Source of the DNA: CAWKGV01 sp963849305
GTDB lineage: Bacteria; Pseudomonadota; Alphaproteobacteria; Acetobacterales; Acetobacteraceae
Length of the DNA stretch: 64,000 nt
NCBI GenBank assembly: GCA_963849305.1
Contig: CAWKGV010000016.1
Location: 36,363 to 100,362, forward strand
Direction of reading: 5' to 3'
Shown: positions 33,603 to 43,208 of the stretch, one piece after another
Layout of the letters: the number at the start of each line of letters is the position of its first letter
Numbering within the stretch: position 1 is the stretch's first letter
Made by a program: the position numbers and the translations under genes
The notes under the pieces: model-generated
Seen by the model: the letters and a program-made list of their open reading frames with translations, nothing else
What the model was told of the DNA's origin: nothing
Database searches by the model: none

Positions 33603-35555
33603 GTGAGCGGGCCACTGTTGCTGCGACCGCCACAGCATGCGATCAGACCCACTATTGTGCGGAGCGGACCCTCCCTCGTGCTGGGCGTGATTGGTCACGT
33701 TGACCACGGCAAGACGGCGCTCGTGCGTGCTCTCACCGGCATGGATACCGACCAGCTGCCCGAGGAAAAGCGGCGCGGCATCTCCATCGCCCTCGGCTTC
33801 GCCCACTTTGACTCCGGCGGCGCGACGACTGATCTGATCGACATGCCGGGTCACGAGCGTTTCGTGCGCACTATGATTTCTGGTGCTACTGGCATTGGCG
33901 CGGTATTGCTCGTGGTAGCGGCGAACGAGGGCATTAAGCCGCAAACCATTGAACATGCCGAGATCGCGGCCTTGCTCGGGATCACGGACATGGTCATCGC
34001 GGTTAGCAAGAGTGATCTTGTCCCGCCTGAGCGCGCTCACTCTGTCGGGCGGGAAGCCGCCGAACTCGCGTCCGCGCTTGGACTGCAAGCACCGGTGCCG
34101 ATCCTGACTTCAGCGAGATCCGGTGCCGGCCTCGATCGGTTGAAGCAGGCAGTAAACGACCTGCTCTCCCGTGCGCAAGCGCCGAGGGACGATGGGTTCC
34201 CCTACATGCCAGTAGACCGAGCCTTCACAGTGCCCGGTTACGGAACGGTCGTCACTGGCACCTTGCGTCGGGGATGGATCTCGCTCGGAGACGAGCTACA
34301 GCTGGTTCCCACGAGCCGGTGCGTGCGGGTGCGGGGACTTCAGGTCCACGGGGGAAGGGCGGAAAGGGCTGGGCCGGGAGAGCGGGTGGCGCTCAATCTA
34401 CGCGGCGCGGATTCCTCCCAGGCACGCCGAGGTTTGGCGCTGGCCACACCCGAGCTGCTCGCCGCCTCGTCCTGGCTGACAGTGGAATTGAGCGTGGCCC
34501 AGAGTGCGACCAAGCCCTTACTGGCCGCGTTCCGCTCGCGTTTGCTGTTCGGCACCAGCGAGATCGATGCGATGGGGCGGCTCCTTGATCGCGACGAACT
34601 GCGCCCCGGACAGACCTGTTTTGCGCAGCTCCGCTGCACGCCGCGCATTGCGCTGCCGGTGGGCGAGCATGTGATCCTTCGGGCCGGATCCCCGCCGCGG
34701 GCGATTGCCGGCGGCTGTGTCCTCGATGCGTGCGCGCAAAGATTGCGGCGACACGATCCCGCGAGTGTTGTCCGGCTTTCGGGCTTGGTGGCGCGAGAGC
34801 CAGCCGCAATCATTGCAGCCGAGCTGGTCCGTTCAGGCACTCGCGGCGTCCGCGCAATCGCGCTGGCCCGCTTGGCCGGGCTTTCCCCCGCGCGGGTGCA
34901 GGAAGAATTGCGGCGGCTGTCGGCAGTGATCTCGGGGGCGGTCGCCGTGACGCCCTGCGCGTTGAAAGACACCGTTGCGGCTGCCTTGCGCGTCTTGGAG
35001 CAGCAGTGGGAAGCTCATCCAGAAGGGTTGTCGTTCGACCAGCTCATGAGGCAGCTTCGGACCTGCGGTGCCGAGGTGCTCGAGCTGGCGCTCGTCGAGC
35101 TAGAGAAGCAGGGGCGCGTTCAGCGCGCGAGCAGAATTCGCCTTATCCGGGCGGAGCATGACCAGGCCCGGAACGCGGCCGAGAATGCCCTGTCGTCGGG
35201 GCTCGCAGAAGCATTCCGCCGTGCTGGGCTAACCCCGCCCACAAACCAGCCGCCCGACATTGCTGCGCGGCGCGCAATGGCGCGCCTAGTTCGTGAAGGC
35301 ATACTGGTCCGTACCGTGGATCATGCGCAGAAGCGGGAGGTGTTGTTCCATCGCGATGCAGTTGAAGCAGCGCGACGCGTGCTTGCCCCTCTGCTCGCAG
35401 GCGGTCCTGGCCTCCTGGTGACGGATGTCGGCACGGCGCTCGGGATCTCGCGGAAATACAGCGTGCCATTGCTCGAGCATCTCGACGCGATTCAATTCAC
35501 GCGGCGGATCGGGGACCGACGCGTGTTGCGGGCCACCGCGAACTTCCAGACCTAG
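33603..35555 (+). CDS. selB: Selenocysteine-specific elongation factor SelB
   Basis: About 650 residues. The GTPase domain shows GHVDHGKTALVRALTG, DMPGHERFVRTMI and AVSKSD, followed by two EF-Tu-like beta-barrels and C-terminal winged helices (about 430-650) that bind the SECIS RNA. It delivers Sec-tRNA to UGA. The N-terminus is about 25 residues longer than usual if the GTG at 33603 is used; a later GTG in SLVLGVIG is possible. selA, selC and selD are not in the window. Its stop overlaps the convergent ABC ATPase stop by 4 bases. Confidence 0.92.
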   Translation: MSGPLLLRPPQHAIRPTIVRSGPSLVLGVIGHVDHGKTALVRALTGMDTDQLPEEKRRGISIALGFAHFDSGGATTDLIDMPGHERFVRTMISGATGIGAVLLVVAANEGIKPQTIEHAEIAALLGITDMVIAVSKSDLVPPERAHSVGREAAELASALGLQAPVPILTSARSGAGLDRLKQAVNDLLSRAQAPRDDGFPYMPVDRAFTVPGYGTVVTGTLRRGWISLGDELQLVPTSRCVRVRGLQVHGGRAERAGPGERVALNLRGADSSQARRGLALATPELLAASSWLTVELSVAQSATKPLLAAFRSRLLFGTSEIDAMGRLLDRDELRPGQTCFAQLRCTPRIALPVGEHVILRAGSPPRAIAGGCVLDACAQRLRRHDPASVVRLSGLVAREPAAIIAAELVRSGTRGVRAIALARLAGLSPARVQEELRRLSAVISGAVAVTPCALKDTVAAALRVLEQQWEAHPEGLSFDQLMRQLRTCGAEVLELALVELEKQGRVQRASRIRLIRAEHDQARNAAENALSSGLAEAFRRAGLTPPTNQPPDIAARRAMARLVREGILVRTVDHAQKREVLFHRDAVEAARRVLAPLLAGGPGLLVTDVGTALGISRKYSVPLLEHLDAIQFTRRIGDRRVLRATANFQT

Positions 35556-36859
35556 GATGCGGCCTCCAAGCTGAACTGCTCGGCCTCCTCGTCATAGCTG
35601 AACAGCTCGGCATATCGGCCCCACGATACGGCCACGCGCATCGTATCCTCGGCGTATTCCGGGGACATATGATCCTCAAGCTCGTCACGGAAGCGCACCG
35701 CGGATGCGCGGTGATTCCAGCGCTCCTCGAGTACCTGCCGGATCATGTTCACCAAGGGCACATGGGCTCGCAGCGCGGCGGCGAAGAGTTGCTTGCGCGT
35801 GTCCGTGTCGCCCGCTGCGAAAGCGCGTCCCGCATCGGTCAACAAAATGTCGCCCTCTTCGAGAGAAGCGAAATGTAGTAACTGCAGCGTCTCGCCCAGC
35901 GGGAAGAGATCGTCAAGCTCGAGTTGAAGTGAAGCCGCGAGCGCCGGAAGATCGGCCCGACCGTTGTATGGAGGCGCTGTCAACGCCTCGATAAGGCCGG
36001 CTATCAGGTTGGTTCCAACGCGATGCAGGGGCATGTTGATGCCGGCCGGTGCCGGTGCGATCTGCCTGGGGCCAGTCGGAGGGCGTCGTGTCATCAGAGC
36101 ATAGATATCATCCACAATTTGCCGGAACGCCGGATCGAGCCGATTTCGCGGATGCGGGAACGGAACGCGCAACTCATGGGCGACGCGACCTGGGTTTGCC
36201 GAGAATACCAGGATGCGGTCGCACATCAGCACTGCCTCTTCGATGTTGTGGGTGACCATAAGCACCGATTTTACTGGTAGCTTTCCCTCCGCCCAGAGGT
36301 CAATCAGATCGGTACGCAGAGTTTCCGCTGTCAGAACGTCGAGTGCGCTGAACGGTTCGTCCATCAAGAGCAGGTCGGGATGAACAACCAAGGCCCGCGC
36401 CAGACCCACTCGCTGGCGCATACCCCCAGAAAGTTCCTTTGGGTAGGCGCTCTCGAAACCGCCAAGGCCGATCAAATCGATCGCCTGCTCCGCCCTGCGG
36501 GCGCGCTCGGAACGCCCCACGCCGTGCGCTTCCAAGCCCAGTTCGACATTCTCTTTCACTGTTAGCCAAGGGAACAGCGCGAAACTTTGAAACACCATCG
36601 CGACCCCCCGAGCCGGGCCGCTGATCGGCTGGCCCCGCCATAGGACGCTGCCGGCGGTTGGTCGCAACAGGCCGGCAACGATTCGCAGCAGCGTTGACTT
36701 CCCTGAGCCGGAGCGCCCAAGCAGCGCCACCATCTCGCCTTCGCGCAGCGCGATATGGACGTTGTCCAGCACCACCAGCTCGGCACTCGCCTCCTTGTGG
36801 TAGGATTGCCGACAATCGCGCACTTCCAGCAGCATCGGCTGTGTAAGTTGAGCCTCCAT
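35552..36859 (-). CDS. ABC transporter ATP-binding protein with C-terminal AAA-associated domain
   Basis: 435 residues. The nucleotide-binding domain (about 1-260) has Walker A GRSGSGKST, Q-loop FQSFALFPWL, signature LSGGMRQRVGLARAL and Walker B LLLMDEPFSALD, closest to the nitrate/sulfonate/taurine class. The last 160 residues form the AAA-associated extension (PLVNMIRQVLEERWNH, YAEDTMRVAVSWGRYAELFS), thought to be regulatory. It follows its permease by 17 bases. The substrate is unknown and no binding protein is present. Confidence 0.9.
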   Translation of the reverse strand: MEAQLTQPMLLEVRDCRQSYHKEASAELVVLDNVHIALREGEMVALLGRSGSGKSTLLRIVAGLLRPTAGSVLWRGQPISGPARGVAMVFQSFALFPWLTVKENVELGLEAHGVGRSERARRAEQAIDLIGLGGFESAYPKELSGGMRQRVGLARALVVHPDLLLMDEPFSALDVLTAETLRTDLIDLWAEGKLPVKSVLMVTHNIEEAVLMCDRILVFSANPGRVAHELRVPFPHPRNRLDPAFRQIVDDIYALMTRRPPTGPRQIAPAPAGINMPLHRVGTNLIAGLIEALTAPPYNGRADLPALAASLQLELDDLFPLGETLQLLHFASLEEGDILLTDAGRAFAAGDTDTRKQLFAAALRAHVPLVNMIRQVLEERWNHRASAVRFRDELEDHMSPEYAEDTMRVAVSWGRYAELFSYDEEAEQFSLEAAS

Positions 36860-36876
36860 CCGTACGCCCGCTTCCT

Positions 36877-38601
36877 CTAACTCAACGTAAATTTCCGGCT
36901 GGCGTAGGCATAGAGGGGCCGCCAGAGCAGTCTATTTAGCAAGAGCACGAAACCGGACATCACAGCTACGCCGAGCACAACCCGTCCCGTGTCGCCCTTA
37001 TCCGTGGCTTCCGCGATGTACGCGCCGAGCCCGTGCGCGGCCAGCTTGATATCCCCCCAGGACGCGACTTCCGATACAATTGACGCATTCCAAGATCCGC
37101 CTGACGCGGTGATCGCTCCGGTGACATAGTACGAAAAAATCCCCGGGATCATAACCCGCTGCCACCATAGTCGGCCGCGCAGGCTGAAGTTTGCGGCCGC
37201 CTCACGCAAATCGCCGGGGAAGGCGGCGGCTCCGGCGACAACGTTGAACAGAATGTACCACTGGGTGCCGAGCACCATCAGCGGTGTCAACCATATATCC
37301 GGACTCAAATGGAAACGCACAATGAACAGCACAAACGGCGGATAGAGCAGGTTTGCTGGGAACGCCGCCAGGAATTGCGCGACCGGCTGCGCCCGGCGCG
37401 CCCAGAGCGGCCGTAGACCAAGCCAGACGCCGACCGGCACCCAAATCAGGCTCGCAATTGCTATCAGCACAATCACGCGCAGCAGCGTGTAGCTGCCCAG
37501 TAGCAGGGCCTGCGCTACATCATCCCATGTGAGCTGGGTACTAACAAACTCTGCAATCCGCTGCATCACCCAGGCCAGAACCGCGAACAAAACGGCCAGC
37601 CAGAGGACATCCATGATTCTGGACGGCACGCGGCGGGCAAACAACGGGCGCGGCGGTCCCGCAAACCGGAGTCCACCGATGGTGCTGAGCGTCAGGCCAA
37701 TTCCGTCACCAGCCATCCGTAGGAGCCGTGTACGCCGGATCAGCTTCAGCATCCAAGGATCTTCGTCCTCTAAGCCCGAAGTCGTTTCGAAACGAAATTT
37801 GGACGACCAGGCGACCAGCGGTCGGAACAGAATTTGGTCGTAGAGCAGCACTACGACCAGCATAGTGCCGATCGCATAGGCAACTGCACGAATGTCGCGT
37901 CTCTCAAGTGCCAGTGCGACATAGGAGCCAATGCCGGGCAGTTTCCACGTGTTCCCGCCGACAGTAATCGCCTCGGAGGCGACGACGAAGAACCAGCCAC
38001 CCGACATCGACATCATGGTGTTCCACACCAGTCCGGGTACGGCAAAAGGAACCTCAAGGCGCCAGAACCGTTGCCACGGGGTCAGTTGGAAGCTGTCGGC
38101 GACCTCGTGCAGATCGGCTGGAACCGTCGTAAGCGACTGATAGAGACTAAAAGCCATGTTCCATGCCTGGCTGGTGAAGATCGCGAAGATTGCCGCAAGC
38201 TCCAGCCCCATGACCCGGCCGGGGAACAAGCTCATGAAAAATATCACGGTGAACGCCAGAAAGCCGAGGATTGGCACCGATTGAAGGATATCCAGCAGCG
38301 GAACCAGCACCACGCCGGCGCGCCTGCTCTTCGCGGCCGCGGTTCCGTAAGTCAGGGTGAAAACCAGCGAGCAAACCAAGGCAGCGAACATGCGCAGCGT
38401 TGTCCGAACAGCGTAGTTCGGCAAGTCGGCTGGATCTAGGCTGACGGTCAGCGCCTCCGGCGCGGAGAGCCGTGCAAAAGTGCCGGAAGCGACGTGCGCC
38501 ATGCCGATCAGCGCGCCAAGCACGCACAGGATTGCGATACCGTCCCAGAGGTTTGGCAGCCGCCTGCCGACGATGAAGACGGGATGGGCGGTGCTCGGCA
38601 T
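36877..38601 (-). CDS. ABC transporter permease, two fused permease domains
   Basis: 574 residues with about twelve membrane helices. Each half has its own binding-protein-dependent permease domain and coupling (EAA-like) loop: ADSFQLTPWQRFWRLEVPFA in the first half and AAANFSLRGRLWWQRVMIPG in the second. One polypeptide thus replaces the usual homodimer. It pairs with the downstream ATPase. The solute is unknown; the family neighbours nitrate/sulfonate systems. Confidence 0.9.
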   Translation of the reverse strand: MPSTAHPVFIVGRRLPNLWDGIAILCVLGALIGMAHVASGTFARLSAPEALTVSLDPADLPNYAVRTTLRMFAALVCSLVFTLTYGTAAAKSRRAGVVLVPLLDILQSVPILGFLAFTVIFFMSLFPGRVMGLELAAIFAIFTSQAWNMAFSLYQSLTTVPADLHEVADSFQLTPWQRFWRLEVPFAVPGLVWNTMMSMSGGWFFVVASEAITVGGNTWKLPGIGSYVALALERRDIRAVAYAIGTMLVVVLLYDQILFRPLVAWSSKFRFETTSGLEDEDPWMLKLIRRTRLLRMAGDGIGLTLSTIGGLRFAGPPRPLFARRVPSRIMDVLWLAVLFAVLAWVMQRIAEFVSTQLTWDDVAQALLLGSYTLLRVIVLIAIASLIWVPVGVWLGLRPLWARRAQPVAQFLAAFPANLLYPPFVLFIVRFHLSPDIWLTPLMVLGTQWYILFNVVAGAAAFPGDLREAAANFSLRGRLWWQRVMIPGIFSYYVTGAITASGGSWNASIVSEVASWGDIKLAAHGLGAYIAEATDKGDTGRVVLGVAVMSGFVLLLNRLLWRPLYAYASRKFTLS

Positions 38602-38693
38602 GAAATCCCCGGCCCTGGGATGGCAAAAAAGGCCACAGCCTCCTACCCGGCGGCAGGCCGGCTGTCACGCCCCAGCAGCGTTGCAGTTCAATG

Positions 38694-39158
38694 TCACTCT
38701 CCGGCTATTTCAGCGAGGCCGGTGCTGCCGAACCCTCGGTCGCTGCGAGCCGTCGCGTCCAGCGCGCTGACCTCGCGCCAACTTACGCGCGCCACTTGCG
38801 CGAGCACCGCCTGGGCGATGCGCATCCCCCGCTCGACCGTAAATGGCTCTCCACCGGCATTGAGAAGGATCACCTGGAGTTCGCCCCGATAGTCCTCGTC
38901 AATTGTGCCGGGGGCGTTCGCCAGCATGATACCGTGTCGCAGCGCCAGCCCGGAACGGGGCCGGATCTGAAGCTCGTATCCCGATGGTAAGGCCACCGCC
39001 AGGCCAGTCGGAATCAATAACCGCCCGCCAGGCCTGATCGTCTCCGGCCTGGCGATCGCCGCAAGGAGGTCCATGCCGGCCGCACCGGTGCTCGCATAGC
39101 CTGGCAACGGCAAGCCCTCGCCGTGAGCAAGCCGGCGAACCGAAATCGGAACAGTCAT
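38694..39158 (-). CDS. dut: dUTP diphosphatase
   Basis: 154 residues, trimeric dUTPase. All five motifs are visible: STGAAGMDLLA, RPRSGLALRHG, APGTIDEDYRGEL, ERGMRIAQ and the C-terminal RSDRGFGSTG. It hydrolyses dUTP to keep uracil out of DNA. Its ATG at 39158 overlaps the coaBC stop (ATGA), giving the operon ubiE-coaBC-dut. Confidence 0.95.
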   Translation of the reverse strand: MTVPISVRRLAHGEGLPLPGYASTGAAGMDLLAAIARPETIRPGGRLLIPTGLAVALPSGYELQIRPRSGLALRHGIMLANAPGTIDEDYRGELQVILLNAGGEPFTVERGMRIAQAVLAQVARVSWREVSALDATARSDRGFGSTGLAEIAGE

Positions 39159-40361
39159 CGTAGCGCCTCCGCGATGCGTGCCGAAAGCCGCCTCGCCACT
39201 TCATCCTTCGGCAATCTCGGCCAAGTCTCGATTCCCTCGGACGTGATCAGATGGATGGCGTTCTCACCGCCCCCCATGATGCCGCTTGTCGGCGAGACGT
39301 CATTCGCCACAATCCAGTCGCAGCCTTTGCGGGCATGCTTGGCCGCCGCGTTGACCAGCAACTCATCGGTCTCTGCCGCAAATCCGATCACAAGACGCGG
39401 GCGTCGCGGGCCCGCCGTCGCGAGGGCGGCTAGGATGTCCGGATTGGGGACAAGCGTCAGCGTCGTTTTGTCCGCGCCAGGCAACTTCTTGATTTTGCTC
39501 CCCGCGGGCTGCGCCACCCGCCAGTCGGCGACTGCTGCGGCACAAACTGCCACGTCTGCCGGAAGGGCTGCCAGACAGGCATCAAGCATCTGCTGGGCCG
39601 TCTCGACCCGCCGAATTGCCATATTAGGCGGGTCCGGTAGGGAAACGGGCCCGCTGACGATGGTCACCTCCGCGCCGAGCGTAGCCAACGCAGTCGCGAT
39701 CGCGTGGCCTTGCCGGCCGCTGCTGCGGTTCGCGATGTAGCGCACCGGATCAATTGGCTCGTGCGTGGGACCGCTCGTGACCAGGGCGCGCCGCTTGTGC
39801 AAGGGCTGCTCCGGCGCAAGCATTGCCTCGATCGCCGATACGATGGCGGCAGGCTCCGCTAGCCGTCCGGGTCCGAATTCGTGACAGGCCATTTCGCCGT
39901 CATCGGGACCAACCAAATTGACGCCCCAACTCCGGAGCAAAGCGACATTCCCCTTCGTCGCCGAATGCTGCCACATCCGCACGTTCATGGCCGGAGCAAC
40001 GAGGACAGGCTTGTCGGTGGCTAGCAAAAGCGTGCAAGCGAGATCGCCGGCAAGCCCGGCCGCCATGTTGGCAAGGGTGTTCGCGGATGCGGGTGCCACC
40101 ACCACCAAGTCGGCGCTGCGCGAGAGCTGGATGTGGCCCATCTCGCTCTCGTCGGTCAGCGAGAAAAGATCGCTGTAAACCTTCGAACTCGCTCAGGGCC
40201 TGCAAGGACAGCGGAGTCACAAATTGCGACGCGGCCTTGGTCAGCACGCAGGTCACGCCGCAATTGCGGGCCCGCAGGAGACGAACCAGCTCCAACGACT
40301 TGTACGCGGCGATCCCGCCGGTGATGATCAGCAAGATGCGCCGACCAGCTATCGCGCTCAC
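39155..40361 (-). CDS. coaBC: CoaBC, phosphopantothenoylcysteine synthetase/decarboxylase, frameshifted
   Basis: The flavoprotein decarboxylase half starts at GTG 40361 (ITGGIAAYKSLELVRLL, VTPLSLQALSE). Near 40185 the frame must shift by one to continue as KVYSDLFSLTDESEMGHIQL, PAMNVRMWQHSAT and then the CTP-dependent ligase half (LVTSGPTHEPIDPVRYIANR) to the stop at 39155. An extra T in GAGTTCGAAGG explains it. The gene is needed for coenzyme A synthesis, so a sequence error is more likely than true loss. Its start overlaps the ubiE stop (GTGA). Confidence 0.9.
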
Positions 40362-41113
40362 AGTCGCCACCCCGCGTGTATGGCCGCGATGCCGCCAGAC
40401 ATGTTTTGTACACTCACGCGGGCGAAGCCCGCCGCGCGCATCATTCCCGCGAGCCATTGTTGATCGGGGAAGATTCGGATGCTCTCCGCGAGATAGCGAT
40501 AACTTGCTTCATCTTTTGCCACCAGACCGCCGAGGCGAGGCAGCACCGCAAATGACCAGGCCTCATAAACCGGCACGAGCGCGGCCACCCGCGGGCGGCT
40601 GAATTCCAGGCAAAAGAACCGACCACCGTACTTTAGCACCCTACGCCCTTCCTCCAATACTGCCCGTTTGTCAGTGCAGTTGCGCAGCCCAAAAGCGATG
40701 GAGACGCGATCGACTGTCTGATCTGGCAGTGGCAGTCGCTCAGCGTCTGCCGCCAGGAGCGATAGTTCGGATGCAAACCCTTGTCCGACCGCGCGATTGC
40801 GCGCGATTTCCAGCATGGCCCCGTTGATGTCAGAAAGCACCACCGGCCCGCCACCCTGCGCGAGCCAGCCAAAGCTCACGTCTCCGGTGCCCCCGGCGAG
40901 ATCAAGCAAAAAATCCTTCGGTCGGGGGGCCAAGGCTGTGATCAGTGCGCGCTTCCAGGCCCGGTGAATGCCTAAGGACATGAGGTCATTCATTAGGTCA
41001 TAACGAGAAGCCACACTGTCGAAGACCTCGCGAACCAGCGGCCTCTTCGCCGCCGTAGGTACCCGGCGGTAGCCGAAATCGATAGTCGCCTGCGCAGACC
41101 GGTTGTCGCTCAT
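40358..41113 (-). CDS. ubiE: Demethylmenaquinone/ubiquinone C-methyltransferase
   Basis: 251 residues. FDSVASRYDLMNDLMSLGIH, the SAM-binding LDLAGGTGDVSF, SIAFGLRNCTDKRAVL and the C-terminal MSGGIAAIHAGWRL are typical of UbiE. It methylates the quinone ring. The common alphaproteobacterial order is ubiE-ubiB-coaBC-dut; here ubiB is missing and ubiE overlaps coaBC directly. It is divergent from mutM, 30 bases away. Confidence 0.95.
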   Translation of the reverse strand: MSDNRSAQATIDFGYRRVPTAAKRPLVREVFDSVASRYDLMNDLMSLGIHRAWKRALITALAPRPKDFLLDLAGGTGDVSFGWLAQGGGPVVLSDINGAMLEIARNRAVGQGFASELSLLAADAERLPLPDQTVDRVSIAFGLRNCTDKRAVLEEGRRVLKYGGRFFCLEFSRPRVAALVPVYEAWSFAVLPRLGGLVAKDEASYRYLAESIRIFPDQQWLAGMMRAAGFARVSVQNMSGGIAAIHAGWRL

Positions 41114-41143
41114 GAGCTTACTGGTATACCATAACAGACTGCC

Positions 41144-41983
41144 ATGCCGGAACTCCCCGAAGTCGAGATGGTCATGCGCGGTCTGAGGGACCGGCTGGAG
41201 GGCCAGGTCATCGTTCGTGCCGTCGTGCATCGGCCCGACTTGCGGTGGCCGTTTCCTTCCGGGCTGGAGCGCCGCCTGATCGGCGCGCGGGTGCTCGGCT
41301 TCCGCCGGCGTGGCAAATACATCCTGATGCGGTTGTCTGAAGGCGACAGCGTGCTGCTGCATCTCGGCATGTCGGGTCGTGTGGTCTTGGGGACGGCTAA
41401 CCGCGGTCTGGTCATCCCGCACGAGCACCTGGTGCTCGAGACTGTGGATGGCTGGCGTGTGGGATTGATAGATCCACGCCGGTTCGGGTCGGTTGACCTG
41501 GTCCCCACCGACGCCGAGGAAACGCATAAGCTGCTCGTTCAACTAGGGATGGAACCCCTGAGCGAGGATTTCACGCCCGCGCGCCTAGCTGTCGCCCTCG
41601 CCGCCAAGCGCAGCCCGCTCAAGACGGCGCTCATTGATCAGAAAGTGGTCGCTGGTCTAGGCAACATTTACGTTTGCGAGGCTCTGTTCCGCGCGCAGTT
41701 GAACCCGCTGCGTTCCGCCCAGACCATTCGTTTTTCCCAAGCGGCGCGGCTGGTGTCCGCGATCCGGGAGACGTTGAGCGAGGCGATCGCCGCGGGGGGC
41801 TCCAGTTTGCGCGACTACATCAAGCCCGATGGCGAACTTGGCTCCTTCCAGCGCGCTTGGAAGGTATATGGACGCCAGGGCGAAGCTTGCGAGCGCTGCC
41901 CTGGAATTGGTGTCTGCCGCGGCGTCCGTCGAATTGTCCAGGCCAATCGCAGCACGTTCTATTGCCCACGCATCCAGCGATAG
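41144..41983 (+). CDS. mutM: Formamidopyrimidine-DNA glycosylase
   Basis: 279 residues. MPELPEVE holds the catalytic Pro2/Glu3, with the conserved Lys in RRRGKYILM, the H2TH region QKVVAGLGNIYVCEALF, and a C-terminal zinc finger. It removes 8-oxoguanine and formamidopyrimidines. The zinc finger is odd: CERC and YCP are present, but the expected fourth Cys of YCPRCQ is Ile277 (YCPRIQR), and an extra Cys appears in GVCRG. Zinc binding may be altered. Confidence 0.95.
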   Translation: MPELPEVEMVMRGLRDRLEGQVIVRAVVHRPDLRWPFPSGLERRLIGARVLGFRRRGKYILMRLSEGDSVLLHLGMSGRVVLGTANRGLVIPHEHLVLETVDGWRVGLIDPRRFGSVDLVPTDAEETHKLLVQLGMEPLSEDFTPARLAVALAAKRSPLKTALIDQKVVAGLGNIYVCEALFRAQLNPLRSAQTIRFSQAARLVSAIRETLSEAIAAGGSSLRDYIKPDGELGSFQRAWKVYGRQGEACERCPGIGVCRGVRRIVQANRSTFYCPRIQR

Positions 41984-42017
41984 CTAGCACCTGCCCCGGA
42001 GATAAATGGAGAGTCCG

Positions 42018-42800
42018 ATGACCGACACCTACGAGATGATCCTGGTTGAGACGCACGGCTCGGTTGGACTGATCCGGCTCAATCGGCCACAGGCACTCAA
42101 CGCCCTCTGCGACCATCTCATGGATGAGTTGGGCCGCCAGTTGCTCGCCTTCGACGCCGACCCGGCGATCGGTGCGGTCGTGCTTACGGGGAATGACAAA
42201 GCCTTCGCCGCTGGTGCCGATATCAAAGAAATGCGTGAGCGCACCCACCCAGCGGCGATGATGGATGATTTCATCGGTCGACATTGGGAAACCGCGCTGC
42301 GGGTCCGAAAGCCGCTAATTGCGGCTGTAGCGGGTTTCGCCTTGGGAGGCGGCTGCGAGTTGGCAATGATGTGCGACATGATCATCGCCGCTGAAACGGC
42401 AAAGTTTGGTCAGCCCGAGATCAATCTTGGCGTCATTCCGGGAGCAGGGGGTACGCAACGCCTCACGCGTGCCGTCGGCAAGTCTAAGGCGATGGAGATG
42501 ATCCTTACCGCCAGGACGATGGATGCCGATGAAGCGGAACGGGCCAACTTGGTGTCGCGAGTGGTACGAGCCGAGCAGGTCGTTGCTGAGGCGATCAGGG
42601 TCGCCGGAAAGATTGCCAACTTATCTCCTGTTGCGGTCGCACTCGCCAAACAGGCTGTGAACCGCTCGTACGAGACCACGCTTGCCGAGGGCGTCCGACA
42701 CGAGCGCGCCCTGTTTTTATCGCTGTTCGGCACACCGGACCAGCGGGAGGGAATGGCGGCGTTTGTCGGGAAGCGCAAGCCGCGGTTCCGTGCCGCTTGA
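42018..42800 (+). CDS. Enoyl-CoA hydratase
   Basis: 260 residues of the crotonase family. LTGNDKAFAAGADIKEM forms part of the oxyanion hole, and the two catalytic glutamates are in GGGCELAMMCDMIIA and GQPEINLGVIPGAGGTQRL. It hydrates trans-2-enoyl-CoA in beta-oxidation. ATG 42018 has GGAGAG upstream; an ATG at 42006 is possible. It sits in the conserved mutM-ech-rpsT-dnaA order of alphaproteobacteria. Confidence 0.93.
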   Translation: MTDTYEMILVETHGSVGLIRLNRPQALNALCDHLMDELGRQLLAFDADPAIGAVVLTGNDKAFAAGADIKEMRERTHPAAMMDDFIGRHWETALRVRKPLIAAVAGFALGGGCELAMMCDMIIAAETAKFGQPEINLGVIPGAGGTQRLTRAVGKSKAMEMILTARTMDADEAERANLVSRVVRAEQVVAEAIRVAGKIANLSPVAVALAKQAVNRSYETTLAEGVRHERALFLSLFGTPDQREGMAAFVGKRKPRFRAA

Positions 42801-42836
42801 AAGGCCCGGGCCACTATCTATGTCGCTTTAGCTCGC

Positions 42837-42865
42837 TTGACTCGCGCCCGCACCATGCTTAGAAA
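42837..42865 (+). promoter_or_regulatory. Candidate rpsT promoter
   Basis: TTGACT at 42837-42842 and TAGAAA at 42860-42865 with a 17-base spacer, about 70 bases before the rpsT start. It is a good match to a housekeeping sigma-70 site. Confidence 0.5.
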
Positions 42866-42938
42866 CCGTGCCTTCGCCTGCCACGGTTGTGGCTCTCGAG
42901 CAACAGTTTAGCATCAATGATCAGACGATAAAGAGCCA

Positions 42939-43208
42939 ATGGCCAATACCGCTTCTGCCCGCAAGCGCATCCGTCAGGCACTTCGGCGTAACGCCCGTAA
43001 CCAGGCGCGAAAATCACGCACGCGGACGTTCATCAAAAAGGTCGAGACGGCAATCGCTAGTGGTGATCAGGCGGCAGCGAGAGTAGCATTGCAAGCGGCT
43101 CAGCCTGAAATGCAGCGGGCTGTGACCAAGGGGGTCATGCATCGCAACACGGTCGCGCGCAAGCTGTCGCGACTGTCGGCTCGGATAAGGTCGCTGGCGG
43201 GCACCTGA
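42939..43208 (+). CDS. rpsT: 30S ribosomal protein S20
   Basis: 89 residues, very basic. MANTASARKRIRQALRRNAR and the C-terminal KGVMHRNTVARKLSRL are diagnostic of S20, a primary 16S rRNA-binding protein. It lies directly before dnaA, as in many alphaproteobacteria. Confidence 0.97.
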   Translation: MANTASARKRIRQALRRNARNQARKSRTRTFIKKVETAIASGDQAAARVALQAAQPEMQRAVTKGVMHRNTVARKLSRLSARIRSLAGT

